From: Oscillospiraceae bacterium
Lineage (GTDB): Bacteria > Bacillota > Clostridia > Oscillospirales > Oscillospiraceae
Direction: 5' to 3'
Assembly (NCBI GenBank): GCA_022795735.1
Contig: JAAWHG010000028.1
Span: 1-34,709 of the forward strand
Length of the DNA stretch: 34,709 bases
The notes under the pieces are model-generated. The model was not told the DNA's origin. It did not search any database and was given only the letters and a program-made list of their open reading frames with translations. The position numbers and the translations under genes were made by a program. This document shows positions 34,508 to 34,709 of this stretch, one piece after another. The stretch's first letter is position 1; every line of letters starts with the position of its first letter.

Positions 34508-34548
34508 ATCCCCTCCCGGACCTTTCACGAGGCCCGGGAGGGGATTTT
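34508..34548 (+). terminator. Terminator of the ygeY-ygeW-arcC operon
   Basis: A 12-bp perfect stem pairs 34508-34519 with 34534-34545, followed by a short T-run (34545-34548). It begins 8 bases after the arcC stop. Confidence 0.88.
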
Positions 34549-34633
34549 ACAGGGTGCGGTTAGGCCTTGTTTGGTAAATCGTTTTGGATGCCGGGGCGGC
34601 GAATTTTTTTGGCAGATGGCACAAAAGCCGCAG

Positions 34634-34654
34634 GGAATCCTTTGTGGATTCCCG
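34634..34654. repeat. Small inverted repeat in the final intergenic stretch
   Basis: GGGAATCC and GGATTCCC form a perfect 8-bp stem with a TTTGT loop. From 34549 to the end of the window no gene is visible; the region is of mixed base composition with A/T runs. The hairpin could belong to a longer intergenic repeat or to the leader of a gene beyond the window. Confidence 0.45.
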
Positions 34655-34709
34655 AGGATTTTTGGGACATATGACGGAAAAAGGCGCTGTCCCGGCACCA
34701 AAGACGATT

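Overview
The window looks like chromosome from a high-GC, anaerobic, gut-type member of the class Clostridia (Oscillospiraceae/Ruminococcaceae-like). This is inferred from gene content rather than a marker gene: FabK as the enoyl-ACP reductase, a clostridial acc/fab cluster, an fhs-fchA-folD one-carbon module, a CD1871A-type CXXC miniprotein, and strong AGGAGG ribosome binding sites with sigma-A-like promoters in an otherwise GC-rich sequence. No rRNA, tRNA, CRISPR array, prophage or insertion sequence was seen. Coding density is high, and GC-rich coding creates many long false frames on the opposite strand.

Layout. (1) 1-4395, plus strand: the tail of a sugar ABC importer operon (two permeases; the binding-protein gene would lie upstream), then malQ and a YesL/DUF624 membrane protein, closed by a strong terminator. 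Together they suggest uptake and use of an alpha-glucan or oligosaccharide. (2) 4398-6545, minus strand: a methyl-accepting chemotaxis protein with a Cache-type sensor and a Gln/Glu/Pro-rich tail. (3) 6689-15804, plus strand: one long fatty-acid operon from a clear promoter to a perfect 15-bp terminator, acpP-accB-accC-accD-accA-fabH-fabK-fabD-fabG-fabF-fabZ. It covers malonyl-CoA formation, initiation and all elongation steps, with many start/stop overlaps. (4) 15937-20880, plus strand: fhs, fchA, folD and a DUF1576-like membrane protein. The enzymes interconvert formate and methylene-THF. fhs has its own promoter, a foldable leader, and a terminator between it and fchA. (5) 20866-22484, minus strand: a CXXC miniprotein, a NapH-like polyferredoxin and a TlpA-like lipoprotein, a probable membrane-to-exterior thiol redox module. 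(6) 22609-25046, plus strand: an unidentified polytopic membrane protein, rpiB, and an inositol-monophosphatase-family enzyme. (7) 25049-28345, minus strand: a PaaI-like thioesterase and an aminotransferase, and separately a small ribbon-helix-helix-like protein and thrC. A 50-residue protein (28409-28561) is divergent from these.

(8) 28634-34548 is the most interesting part. A YheO/DauR-type regulator and an unassigned fold-type-II PLP enzyme are transcribed leftwards. A YgeY-type M20 hydrolase, a YgeW-type knotted carbamoyltransferase and a carbamate kinase are transcribed rightwards. Two good divergent promoters flank a pair of A/T-rich repeats spaced 20 bp apart. The likely logic is that a carbamoylated or ureido amino compound is opened by the hydrolase, its carbamoyl group is moved to phosphate by YgeW, ATP is recovered by ArcC, and the remaining amino acid is processed by the PLP enzyme. 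The usual partners of the purine-linked yge cluster (YgeX, SsnA, hydantoinase, molybdenum hydroxylases) are absent from this locus, so substrate and pathway are open.

All functional calls come from reading motifs and family knowledge; no database search was run.
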